A stretch of 39,747 bases of DNA from Flavobacteriales bacterium (lineage in GTDB: Bacteria > Bacteroidota > Bacteroidia > Flavobacteriales_D > Crocinitomicaceae). The stretch is from assembly GCA_947500875.1 (NCBI GenBank), contig CANMUN010000020.1, forward strand, positions 1 through 39,747, in the 5' to 3' direction. A program made the position numbers and the translations under genes. The notes beneath the pieces are model-generated. The model was not told the origin of the DNA and did not search any database. It saw only the letters and a list, made by a program, of their open reading frames with translations. Shown here one piece after another: positions 1 through 7,109 of the stretch. Position 1 is the first letter of the stretch. Every line of letters begins with the position of its first letter.

Positions 1-662
1 ATAAGGATTATCTGTTGGTTTACCAGGGCGAGAGAAGTCGAGTATGACGCCATTTTCGTAAGCCCATCGATCTACTTCTTTAGAAATAAATTCACTGCCG
101 TTGTCACATTGAATTCGCTCTGGAATTAAGCCTTCTAAGACCTTTAAATGCTCAAGTTGATCAACTACATCAGCCCCTTTCATTGACTGCCCCACAGCTA
201 AACTATGGCATTTTTTACTAAAATTATCCACTATACTTAAGATCCTGAATTTAGACCTGTCAAACAAGGCATCTTGAACAAAATCCATACTCCAAACTTT
301 GTTTACGCTATTATTTTCTACTCTTTCAAGTCGGTGTGCACCTGCACGATTTCTTCGAGGTCTTTTGGTTCTAAGGTTCAACCCCTCCTCCTTATAAATC
401 CTGTATACACGCTTGTGATTATCTGTAAATCCTTCACGTCTTAGCAATACAAAAATGCGCCAGAACCCATATCTAATACGTGTTTTAGCGATCTCCATGA
501 TGCGCAGCCGAAGGAAATCATCATTCTTTTCTGCTGATCTGTAATAAAACATGGAACTAGAAAGCAATAAACACCTACATGCCCTTCTCACTGATATCCG
601 GTACTCATCAATGAGCCAACATGAGATATCTCTTCTCTGAGAAGGGCTTAAAGCTTTTTTTT
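1..662 (-). CDS. IS3-family transposase OrfB (DDE integrase), 3' part outside window
   Basis: The frame is open from the A-run at 655-662 to the window edge with no stop. It starts ALSPSQRRDISCWLI and is probably made only as an OrfAB fusion by -1 frameshifting, since no ATG is near its beginning. It contains the HTH_21-like region (RRACRCLLLS, IRYGFWRIFVLLRREG, HKRVYRIYKEEGL), then the rve/DDE integrase core. The first catalytic Asp is in WSMDFVQDAL (near 270-300) and the second in IQCDNGSEF (near 90-110). The third residue (Glu) is beyond base 1. This enzyme would cut and join the IS ends. No internal frameshift or stop is seen, so the element looks potentially active as far as visible. Confidence 0.9.
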
Positions 663-914
663 AATCACATCTTGTAACATTTGTTTGTCCAAACTTAAAT
701 CAGCAACAAGCTTTTTTAGTTGATAATTTTCCTCTTCCAGCTGCTTTAACTTACGCAATTCGGTTAGTCCAAGACCGCCAAATTTCTTCTTCCAATTAAA
801 AAATGTGGCTTGTGAAATACCCATTTTGCGACATATTTCATCCGTTTTAACACCCGTTTCCGACTGTTTGATGGCAAAAATGATCTGAGATTCTGTGAAT
901 TTTGATGTTTTCAT
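648..914 (-). CDS. IS3-family transposase OrfA (helix-turn-helix subunit)
   Basis: This 88-residue protein carries an N-terminal helix-turn-helix of the HTH_Tnp_1 type at about residues 5-45 (EICRKMGISQATFFNWKKK). A leucine-zipper-like coiled coil follows at about 47-80 (LRKLKQLEEENYQLKKLV). OrfA binds the IS ends, and it is also the N-terminal part of the OrfAB fusion transposase. The coding sequence ends in an A8G run just before its TAA stop, a standard -1 slippage site. The start ATG at 914 lies about 80 bp inside the right terminus, as is usual for the family. The reading frame is intact. Confidence 0.93.
   Translation of the reverse strand: MKTSKFTESQIIFAIKQSETGVKTDEICRKMGISQATFFNWKKKFGGLGLTELRKLKQLEEENYQLKKLVADLSLDKQMLQDVIKKKL
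654..662 (-). promoter_or_regulatory. Programmed -1 ribosomal frameshift site of the IS
   Basis: On the minus strand the end of orfA reads ATT AAA AAA AAG CTT TAA. The A AAA AAG heptamer is a canonical -1 slippery sequence. Slipping back one base avoids the orfA TAA and continues into KKALSPSQRR of orfB, giving the fusion transposase. This arrangement is standard in the IS3 family. No stimulatory hairpin was assessed. Confidence 0.75.
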
Positions 915-983
915 TGTGTCAATTTAAGTTAAAAAAATCAGTTTTGACACCTGAAAAACTCTATTTTTATATGCTTCGAATTA

Positions 984-997
984 TTGGGGGGAGGTCA
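984..997. repeat. Right terminal inverted repeat of the IS
   Basis: Plus-strand TTGGGGGGAGGTCA reads as TGACCTCCCCCCAA from outside in. TG...CA termini with a C-tract are typical of the IS3 family. The partner repeat is outside the window, so pairing could not be confirmed. Confidence 0.8.
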
Positions 998-1027
998 GAT
1001 TCAACAATGGACGAACTGTTGAAAACG

Positions 1028-1441
1028 CTAAATCCTGAAAACTTGAAGTAAATTAAGTAATGTTCTACCGTGCGCTAGCTTGGGAGGCGGGTAAATGCGT
1101 TCTATGGTCCGCGGAAACGATGCCTGTACGCAGCGAAAACCCTCGATGCATCGAGGGGGAGAAGCTATGTCCCACGAAAAAACAGGAAAACCATGGTATG
1201 GTTGATCGATCACTTGGTCTGTTTTTAATGCGATTATTTCCGTATCAACTGAACAGCAATCGCTTTTCTTCTTTTTGCAACAGGGAGGAGCATCTTTGTT
1301 CTCGCAATGGGAATCGTTGAAGAAAAACCAACGGGTGTAGGACGTGTTTTCGGAAGCACAGCGGTGATGAAACACAGGAATGCCCACCGTTACCAAAAAG
1401 ATAACGGAAGCCATGAAAACAGAAAAAATCCTGTGCATCAT
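1028..1441 (-). CDS. Small cysteine-rich exported protein, HYC_CC_PP-like family
   Basis: This 137-residue protein has a hydrophobic N-terminal signal segment (about residues 4-23). It then has His25-His26-Arg27-Cys28, Cys46, the pairs Cys54-Cys55 and Cys62-Cys63, and a C-terminal PPP followed by GRTLLNLLQVFRI. The order (H-x-C, CC, C-terminal PP, then a Q-x-F-x-I ending) matches the Bacteroidota family named HYC_CC_PP, whose function is unknown. Its members often sit near metal-related TonB receptors, so metal binding at the cell surface is an inference. The start is 9 bp after the EamA stop, making it the last gene of the radA-led run. The IS end lies only 30 bp beyond its stop. Family recognition is from memory of the motif order. 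Confidence 0.7.
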   Translation of the reverse strand: MMHRIFSVFMASVIFLVTVGIPVFHHRCASENTSYTRWFFFNDSHCENKDAPPCCKKKKSDCCSVDTEIIALKTDQVIDQPYHGFPVFSWDIASPPRCIEGFRCVQASFPRTIERIYPPPKLAHGRTLLNLLQVFRI

Positions 1442-1450
1442 CCGATTAAA

Positions 1451-2335
1451 TTAAGCAGAAATTGCTTTACTCCCACGGTTCAACCACCCATTGATTAGCA
1501 GTACCACAATAATCAGTGCAGCACCGATGTAAAATTCGTTGCTCAAAAGTTCATGTTCCTTTAATACGGCTGCCGCTAAAAGCATGGTGTAAATGGGTTC
1601 TAAGTTAATGGTGAGCGATACCGTGTAGGCTCCTAATTTTTGAACCAGGTAAATTGCTGCCATGAATGCGAATGAGGTGCAAACCAATCCTAAAAAAAGC
1701 AACCACATAAAGGCATACCAGTCGATGGAAAACTCCGACCATGAAACCCCTTGAAATATAAGCACGGTGCTGATTCCTACAAATCCTGTCATGAGTTCGA
1801 GTAGCGACAATACGGGTGGGGTTACGGATTGCGACAATTTTGCATTTGAAACGGAGAAGATTGCCGCTAAAAGAGCACTGATTAGTCCAACAAACAGCGC
1901 CGTTAGCACATCGCCTCTATAATCACGGGCAATGAATGCCACCCCAATAACCACGATTATGCTAAAGACAAGTTTTGTTCGATTAAATGGGAGTTTTAGC
2001 AAGAGCGGCTCCAACCAAACCACATGAAAAGTCGTTGTTGCAAGGCACAATATTCCGAGGGACGCGGTGGATAAATGAATGGAATAATAAAACGTAATCC
2101 AATGCAGTGCGACCACTGCACCAGTAAGCAAAACCCATATCCGTTGTTTTTTGGGCACAATCCAAGCATCTTTCTTCCAAACAACATAAACCGCAAGGCC
2201 AATGGATGCAATCAACATGCGGTACCAAACCAAAATCAAGGGATTTTGGTGGAGTAGCTTCCCAATAATTCCGGTAAACCCCCACAGGAAAACGATTCCG
2301 TGGAGTAAAAGGACTGCCTTAACCCTCGAACTCAA
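1451..2335 (-). CDS. EamA/DMT-superfamily transporter
   Basis: This is a 294-residue inner-membrane protein with about ten hydrophobic segments, arranged as the two five-helix EamA repeats of the drug/metabolite transporter superfamily. The first repeat opens with LLLHGIVFLWGFTGIIGKLL and the second begins around LTALFVGLISALLAAIFS. The signature ASLGILCLATTTFHVVWLEPLLL and the late INLEPIYTMLLAAAVLKE stretch are typical of EamA permeases. The substrate cannot be inferred; metabolite or amino-acid export is usual for the family. The apparent start is TTG, directly abutting the TAA of the upstream DUF2911 gene, which suggests translational coupling. No ATG lies close enough to replace it without deleting the first helix. 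Confidence 0.9.
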   Translation of the reverse strand: MSSRVKAVLLLHGIVFLWGFTGIIGKLLHQNPLILVWYRMLIASIGLAVYVVWKKDAWIVPKKQRIWVLLTGAVVALHWITFYYSIHLSTASLGILCLATTTFHVVWLEPLLLKLPFNRTKLVFSIIVVIGVAFIARDYRGDVLTALFVGLISALLAAIFSVSNAKLSQSVTPPVLSLLELMTGFVGISTVLIFQGVSWSEFSIDWYAFMWLLFLGLVCTSFAFMAAIYLVQKLGAYTVSLTINLEPIYTMLLAAAVLKEHELLSNEFYIGAALIIVVLLINGWLNRGSKAISA

Positions 2336-3178
2336 TTATTTACGCTTTTTCCAGTCGGCAATAGAATTCTTGCACTGACTTACATAGGCTGAATCACCGT
2401 CCGCTTCGGCAAGTTTAAGGCATTGTTCTGCGGTTTTAATCGCCTCTGAATACAAGGAAAGTGACGCTTGAATCAACGACTTTGTTCGAAGCATCCAATA
2501 CGCTTCCGGTCGCATGGCTATCCCCTTGTCAACCCATTCCAAGGCTTGTTTATCATCGATTTTCTCATCCAAATAGTATTTAGCAGCCGTATAATAATCG
2601 TTCGCTGTTGGACCCGACATTACTTTTTTAATCGAAGCCATCACCTTTTCCTTAACGATTACGGAGAATGGCATTTGAATTTTTACCTTATCCCAAGCAA
2701 TAACAACCTCTCCACCGTCATTATCCATGTTGTTGATGTCGATGGTTAAGTTTTCGACCTTTTCTTCGCGCTGCATTATTGGCGCCTTCACCGTCAAGGC
2801 CACCTTGTTGTCGTCCCATTTTTGAGGCAAACCCCAACTACCATATTCGGTATAAAATGCCACTTGCCATTCCGTGAGGGAGGGTTTTGCATAGACGGCA
2901 TAGGTTCCCGCTTTCAGGGTGTCTTTGCCGAAAATCAAGGCGTCAGAACATGTTAATTTCGTGCTTTCGTTCGCACCCAAACGCCAATATTCGTTATAGG
3001 GTACCAAATCCCCAAAAATCACGCGTCCGTTAACAGAGGGCCTAGAATAACTGATGGTAATATCGGTTAAACCAACGCGCTGTTCTAAACGACTTGAGGG
3101 GCTTGCTTTTGGAGCATTAACTTGAGCAGAAAAGGCCCACATCGAGGCTAAATACATGCCGGTAAACAGGTGTTTCAT
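2336..3178 (-). CDS. DUF2911 domain protein, exported
   Basis: This 280-residue protein has an N-terminal signal peptide (MKHLFTGMYLASMWAFSAQV). The DUF2911 domain covers roughly residues 25-175, recognisable from ITISYSRPSVNGRVIFGDLVPYNEYWRLGANE, KAGTYAVYAKPSLTEW and the later VVIAWDKVKIQMPF. The C-terminal 90 residues are helical and resemble a TPR pair (YYTAAKYYLDEKIDDKQALEWVDKGIAMRP). DUF2911 proteins are common envelope proteins in Bacteroidota with no established activity. It lies 11 bp after the DUF6495-like gene and abuts the EamA gene, inside the radA-led run. Confidence 0.88.
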   Translation of the reverse strand: MKHLFTGMYLASMWAFSAQVNAPKASPSSRLEQRVGLTDITISYSRPSVNGRVIFGDLVPYNEYWRLGANESTKLTCSDALIFGKDTLKAGTYAVYAKPSLTEWQVAFYTEYGSWGLPQKWDDNKVALTVKAPIMQREEKVENLTIDINNMDNDGGEVVIAWDKVKIQMPFSVIVKEKVMASIKKVMSGPTANDYYTAAKYYLDEKIDDKQALEWVDKGIAMRPEAYWMLRTKSLIQASLSLYSEAIKTAEQCLKLAEADGDSAYVSQCKNSIADWKKRK

Positions 3179-3189
3179 AAGGGTATAAT

Positions 3190-3621
3190 TTAAGTTTTAA
3201 CAGATTTCTCTGGGAGAAAGTTCTTAAGGGCCTCGGAAAATTCCTCCGATGAAATGCGTTCAAATCCCTGGGTTAATAATTCAATGACTTGCTCACGCCG
3301 GTTTCCATCCACGCTCTTTTTTCCTGTGTGCACCGTTAACTTTCCATCGTTGTTTTGAACGTTCAGCAAAAAACCCTCCTCGGTTCCAATCCGAATAAAC
3401 GTTGTTTCGTTAGCACTCATGCGCTTCATTGCTGCTGTTTGATCGGCAATTTTCTCCCACACCGTATTTGAAAAGAGTTGCACTAACTGCATCGCTTTCT
3501 CCGGATTTTCCTCATTAATGGACTTCCAAAGGTCTCCATCAATCCCGTGAACAATTAAAAAAGCGACCAATTCTTTTTCAAGTTCCTTGAGTTGGTCCAA
3601 CGGTATAATTGGATAATTCAT
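3190..3621 (-). CDS. DUF6495-like conserved Bacteroidota protein
   Basis: This 143-residue soluble protein has no signal peptide. Its first half (QLKELEKELVAFLIVHGIDGDLWKSI, then LVQLFSNTVWEKI) resembles the Bacteroidota family DUF6495, known only as a small cytoplasmic protein of unknown function often found near gldH. The second half is mixed alpha/beta (TFIRIGTEEGFLLNVQ) and charged. It is 2 bp after gldH and 11 bp before the DUF2911 gene, so it is certainly co-transcribed. No function can be proposed. The family name is from memory of the sequence pattern and should be confirmed by profile search. Confidence 0.72.
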   Translation of the reverse strand: MNYPIIPLDQLKELEKELVAFLIVHGIDGDLWKSINEENPEKAMQLVQLFSNTVWEKIADQTAAMKRMSANETTFIRIGTEEGFLLNVQNNDGKLTVHTGKKSVDGNRREQVIELLTQGFERISSEEFSEALKNFLPEKSVKT

Positions 3622-3623
3622 GG

Positions 3624-4097
3624 TTATTTCTCCTTCGCGAATAACTCCAACGTTAAATCCATTACTTGCGGCAGTACTTTGTCGGTTGAGGCTTGCTCGA
3701 AACTGAAACGGTAGACCCCTTTCTTCGGGAACCGATCGTGGGTAATTACTTTCGAAAAAGCGACGGTAGAACCGCTTTTTTCACCCATCCACTGACCTTT
3801 TGAGTCAGCAGTTGTAATTTCCAACGGAAAACGCTTTGATTTTCCTAAAGGGCCGTCCACCGTCAAATACATCCATAGGTTACAATACGGATATTCGGAA
3901 GTGGTTCTTACGGTTAGCACCACGTCGTAAAGCAGTGACGTATCCTTCACGGGAATGTTAAATTCCTTCTTGACTCCTTGTTTCCATGCCTGACCGGCAA
4001 TGGAAATCGATTCAGAATGCAGAGCATTTGAAGAACAAGCGGTCAATATCCCAAATGAGATAAGCGCCAACATTACGATCGATTTAAGCCTCTTCAT
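3624..4097 (-). CDS. gldH: Gliding motility lipoprotein GldH
   Basis: The chosen start at 4097 gives a 157-residue lipoprotein beginning MKRLKSIVMLALISFGILTAC, with lipobox Leu-Thr-Ala-Cys21. A longer frame reaches 4208 but would bury the signal peptide. GldH is an outer-membrane-associated lipoprotein required for gliding in Flavobacterium and implicated in the T9SS. Supporting features are the length (about 160 residues), a single beta-sandwich-like domain with the typical YPYCNLWMYLTV stretch, and the position after holB-ricT. The start codon lies inside the end of ricT (14-bp overlap), so the two genes are coupled. The T9SS core gld genes lie about 24 kb away in this window. Confidence 0.88.
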   Translation of the reverse strand: MKRLKSIVMLALISFGILTACSSNALHSESISIAGQAWKQGVKKEFNIPVKDTSLLYDVVLTVRTTSEYPYCNLWMYLTVDGPLGKSKRFPLEITTADSKGQWMGEKSGSTVAFSKVITHDRFPKKGVYRFSFEQASTDKVLPQVMDLTLELFAKEK

Positions 4098-5241
4098 TTT
4101 TGGGAGCTTGCGATGTACTTTTGGGTTTCTTTTTCTTTTTCTTTCGATTTTTGTTCGTAAGGGCAAACCTTGCAATGCTGTCTTGGCCCACCACATTATC
4201 GAAGCCAATTTCCACTGGTTTTTCTTCCTCCACGTGGTAAACCTTCAAATCTTTTGGAAAAATCCCTTTACGGTTCTTCTCTTGAACCTCCTTTACTTGT
4301 TCTGGGGTTAAAATAATCCAAGCACTTTCTCCTGGAAAAGCGTACCACATCATGCGCTTGAAAACATCGGTTTTTATGTGGTAGGCCTCGCCTTTCTCGG
4401 TCTTGAGTTTGACTTCCGTTTTGGGAAACGACTTCAGCGATTCGGTATACATGTCCAATTCGTAGTTCAAACAGCATTTTAATTTACCGCATTGCCCAGC
4501 AAGTTTTTGAGTATTCAAGGCCAATTGTTGGTATCGGGCGGCGCTCGTGGATACCGAACGGAAATCTGTTAACCACGTTGAGCAACATAATTCGCGACCG
4601 CAGACACCAATACCCCCCAACCGCGAAGCCTCTTGACGCGAACCAATTTGCCGCATTTCAACGCGCACTTTGAATTCATCGGCCATGTCTCGGATCAACT
4701 GGCGAAAATCAACCCGACCCTCGGCGGTGTAATAGAAGGTAGCTCGGGATAAATCCGCTTGATATTCGACATCGGAAATCTTCATTTCCAATTTTAAGTT
4801 CACGGCCAAGGTTCTGGATTTGAACATCAGCTCTTTTTCCAAGGACCTTCCTTCGATCCACTTATTGATTTCTTCTTGATTAGCGATGCGCAAAATCTTC
4901 CGTGCTTCCGCGTGTTTGAAGGCAGGCGCTTTTCTTCGGACCTGAATCCTTGCCAATTCTCCCGTAACAGAAACGATTCCAATATCGTAACCTGAGGTTG
5001 CCTCAACCACCACCAAATCTCCCGTTTGTAAACTGAAATTATGGATGTTACGGTAGAAGGCCTTTCGAGCGTTTTTAAAACGCACTTCAACAATTTCGTA
5101 GGCTTTTTGATTTTCAGGTAACGACAAGTTCGCTAACCAGTCCCTTACTTCCAATTTATCGCATTCGCCGCTGCTGCACAATCCGTTATTCTTACACCCG
5201 CGAGGCGAACCTCCCCCTGTTCCACATGATGCACAACCCAT
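4084..5241 (-). CDS. ricT: PSP1-domain protein RicT/YaaT
   Basis: This 385-residue cytoplasmic protein is the Bacteroidota form of RicT (YaaT). RicT in Bacillus is part of an Fe-S-binding Y-complex that controls RNase Y and mRNA maturation. A cysteine-rich N-terminus (CASCG...CKNNGLC...CDKL, residues 3-28) precedes the PSP1 core. The core includes GDLVVVEATSGYDIGIVSVTG, the ATFYYTAEGRVDFRQLIRD block, and the cysteine clusters GVCGRELCCSTWL and AGQCGKLKCCLNYE. A C-terminal extension of about 100 residues ends in a lysine-rich tail. It sits 27 bp after holB, an order seen in many bacteria (PSP1 beside delta prime), and overlaps gldH. Whether it controls RNA decay here is unknown. Confidence 0.92.
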   Translation of the reverse strand: MGCASCGTGGGSPRGCKNNGLCSSGECDKLEVRDWLANLSLPENQKAYEIVEVRFKNARKAFYRNIHNFSLQTGDLVVVEATSGYDIGIVSVTGELARIQVRRKAPAFKHAEARKILRIANQEEINKWIEGRSLEKELMFKSRTLAVNLKLEMKISDVEYQADLSRATFYYTAEGRVDFRQLIRDMADEFKVRVEMRQIGSRQEASRLGGIGVCGRELCCSTWLTDFRSVSTSAARYQQLALNTQKLAGQCGKLKCCLNYELDMYTESLKSFPKTEVKLKTEKGEAYHIKTDVFKRMMWYAFPGESAWIILTPEQVKEVQEKNRKGIFPKDLKVYHVEEEKPVEIGFDNVVGQDSIARFALTNKNRKKKKKKPKSTSQAPKNEEA

Positions 5242-5268
5242 TGATCTTTTTTTTGTAAAAATAGTGAA

Positions 5269-6384
5269 TTAAGACCGATGAATATACCGCATCACCTGAA
5301 AACTCATTTCGGTAAAAAGCATTTTTGCACTGGCGTTACGTTCTAGGCCGTAATAAGCATTGTCCATCGTCGCTATAAACTGCCGTAGGTTGTTACCGGT
5401 AATGTAAGGCGCGAATTTTTCCGAAAAAGCCAGTTCCTCTTTCGTTAAGCGTACGTGTTCTTGACCAAGGTAATTTAAAACATTGCATTGACGAAGCATG
5501 TGCAAGGCGTACAGCACAAACAGCTTTTGACGTTCCTTGGTCAAGGTAGAAATGTCATCTGCCCAGGACAACATGGCATTAACGTCTTTTTTGAAACAAC
5601 AGCGCATTAACTGAATGAAAAGATCCCGATAGGTTTCGGTAAATTCGCCGTTTACGAGCAGGTTCAGAGCGCTTGCTAAATCCCCATCAGAAAAAGCCGA
5701 TAATCCGTCGGCAGTGTGCCTATCTGCTCCTTTTTTCTCGAGAAAATCCGCAATTTCCACGGGTTGTATTTTGGTAAAAATCCAAGTTTGTGTTCTCGAT
5801 TGTATGGTAGGCAGGATTTCCTGCTGATTTTCAGAAAGTAAGATGAACAAAGTTTTGGCAGGCGGTTCCTCCAATGCCTTTAACAGTTTATTCGAACACT
5901 CCAGGTTCATTTGTTCCGCACCAAAAACCATTACTACTTTATAGCCTCCTTGAAACGACTTAAGGTTAATTTTTTTGATGATTTCCCTGCTTTCTTCGAC
6001 CCCAATAATTGGATTGCGTTCCTTTTCATCCATGCACCTGGTCCAGTCAAACAAGGTAAAGTACGGCGTTCGTTTCACTTGCTCGCGCCATTCGTTCAGA
6101 AAACCTTCCGAAGTTCTGGCAATGGATTGAACCACCGGATACACAAAGTGAACGTCGGGATGTTGCAGGTCGGACATTTGAGCACAGGAGCTGCAATTAC
6201 CGCAGGCATCGCTTTCACCCGGGTTGTCGCATAAAACATAACGAGTGTAAGCCAATGCCATCGCCAAGGTGCCGAATCCCGGAGAACCAACGAATAACTT
6301 ACCGTGAGCAATCTTCTGCGAATTGACTTCTTTTAATAAATCAGCAACCACCCCTTGTTGCCCGACTACCTCTTTAAAAAACAT
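5269..6384 (-). CDS. holB: DNA polymerase III delta prime subunit
   Basis: This 371-residue AAA+ clamp-loader subunit of the replicative polymerase starts MFFKEVVGQQGVVADLL. The P-loop position reads GSPGFGTLAMA, with Thr where the Walker lysine would be. Delta prime subunits are usually catalytically inactive, so this fits. The zinc module CDNPGESDACGNCSSC follows at about residues 52-67. Then come ESREIIKKINLKSFQGGYKVVMVFGAEQMN, NKLLKALEEPPAKTLFILL, and the arginine-finger region IQSRTQ. The gene lies 9 bp after rsmI and 27 bp before ricT, within the radA-led run. Confidence 0.92.
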   Translation of the reverse strand: MFFKEVVGQQGVVADLLKEVNSQKIAHGKLFVGSPGFGTLAMALAYTRYVLCDNPGESDACGNCSSCAQMSDLQHPDVHFVYPVVQSIARTSEGFLNEWREQVKRTPYFTLFDWTRCMDEKERNPIIGVEESREIIKKINLKSFQGGYKVVMVFGAEQMNLECSNKLLKALEEPPAKTLFILLSENQQEILPTIQSRTQTWIFTKIQPVEIADFLEKKGADRHTADGLSAFSDGDLASALNLLVNGEFTETYRDLFIQLMRCCFKKDVNAMLSWADDISTLTKERQKLFVLYALHMLRQCNVLNYLGQEHVRLTKEELAFSEKFAPYITGNNLRQFIATMDNAYYGLERNASAKMLFTEMSFQVMRYIHRS

Positions 6385-6393
6385 GGTTCAAAT

Positions 6394-7092
6394 TTAGGAA
6401 TTATCGGTCGGTTCGTGGGAATTAACTTCCTTACCTATGATGAGAACAAACTCTCCCTTCACGACATGGCTTGTAAAATAGTTCAACGCCTCTTGAACGG
6501 ATCCTCTAAAATGCATTTCGTACATTTTTGAAATTTCTTTGGCAACGGAGATTCGACGCTCTCCTCCCATGAATTGAGCCACCTGTTGTAAGGTCTTTAC
6601 GAGGCGGTAGGGAGATTCATACAATACCACCGTATGTTCCAGGTTGGCCAAATACTCAAGCCTTGATTGACGTCCTTTTTTGTGCGGCAAAAAACCCTCA
6701 AAAAAGAAGCGGTCGGCGGGTAATCCTGAGGCCACTAAAGCGGGAACGAAAGCGGTAGGACCCGGCAAACACTCTACTTCTATGCCCTGCTCTATGCAAG
6801 CCCGCACCAATAAAAATCCCGGATCGGAAATGCCTGGGGTTCCTGCATCGGAGACCAGGGCAACTTGCTCATGCGCTTCAATTTGACGGAGGGCTTCTTG
6901 CAATTGCGCATGCTCGTTGTTGGTGTGAAACGAAAGCAGTTTCTTAGGAATATCAAAATGCTTCAAAAGAACTCGGGTTACGCGGGTATCTTCTGCATAA
7001 ATGAGGTCGCTTTCTTTCAGAACTCGTAAAGCTCGAAGGGTAATGTCTTCCAAGTTTCCAATCGGCGTGGGTACTATGTACAATTTTGGCAT
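6394..7092 (-). CDS. rsmI: 16S rRNA (cytidine1402-2'-O)-methyltransferase RsmI
   Basis: This 232-residue tetrapyrrole-methylase-fold enzyme uses S-adenosylmethionine to 2'-O-methylate C1402 of 16S rRNA in the decoding centre. The family motifs are all present: PTPIGNLEDITLRALRVL at the N-terminus, YAEDTRVTRVLL, LVSDAGTPGISDPGF, CLPGPTAFVPALVASGLP, FFEGFLPHKKGRQ and the late GEFVLIIG. The length fits the short form that lacks the extra C-terminal domain of the E. coli protein. The start ATG at 7092 is 17 bp after radA. Confidence 0.95.
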   Translation of the reverse strand: MPKLYIVPTPIGNLEDITLRALRVLKESDLIYAEDTRVTRVLLKHFDIPKKLLSFHTNNEHAQLQEALRQIEAHEQVALVSDAGTPGISDPGFLLVRACIEQGIEVECLPGPTAFVPALVASGLPADRFFFEGFLPHKKGRQSRLEYLANLEHTVVLYESPYRLVKTLQQVAQFMGGERRISVAKEISKMYEMHFRGSVQEALNYFTSHVVKGEFVLIIGKEVNSHEPTDNS

Positions 7093-7109
7093 CGACTATA
7101 TTGTTAAAT

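Larger units (their letters stand above)
1..997 (-). mobile_element. IS3-family (IS407-group) insertion sequence, right part only
   Basis: The element reads on the minus strand. Its right terminus is at 984-997, where the minus strand begins TGACCTCCCCCC, the TGA start and C-rich inverted repeat typical of IS3/IS407 elements. Inside lie an orfA and a longer orfB in the -1 frame. The left end and the last catalytic residue lie beyond base 1, so neither the full length nor a target duplication can be checked. The base after the terminus (998) begins host sequence GATT, which would be the 4-bp duplication if one exists. Group assignment rests on the resemblance of the orfB N-terminal half to IS407-type transposases. 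Confidence 0.9.

Noticed and set aside
998..1051. A plus-strand open tail (ending MDELLKTLNPENLK, stop 1049-1051) right at the IS edge, looking like the 3' remnant of a gene broken by the IS
   Set aside because: Only 17 codons are open, which is common by chance, and it overlaps antisense to the end of the well-supported cysteine-rich gene. No homology is recognised.
1060..1498. Plus-strand frames opposite the cysteine-rich gene
   Set aside because: They are antisense shadows with no recognised motifs, lying opposite a frame that has a signal peptide and family motifs.
4098..4208. Extended N-terminus of GldH
   Set aside because: It overlaps ricT by 125 bp and hides the lipobox. The internal Met at 4097 is the correct lipoprotein start.
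5269..6384. Loss of the Walker A lysine in delta prime considered as a defect
   Set aside because: Delta prime subunits commonly lack a working P-loop, so this is normal for the family.
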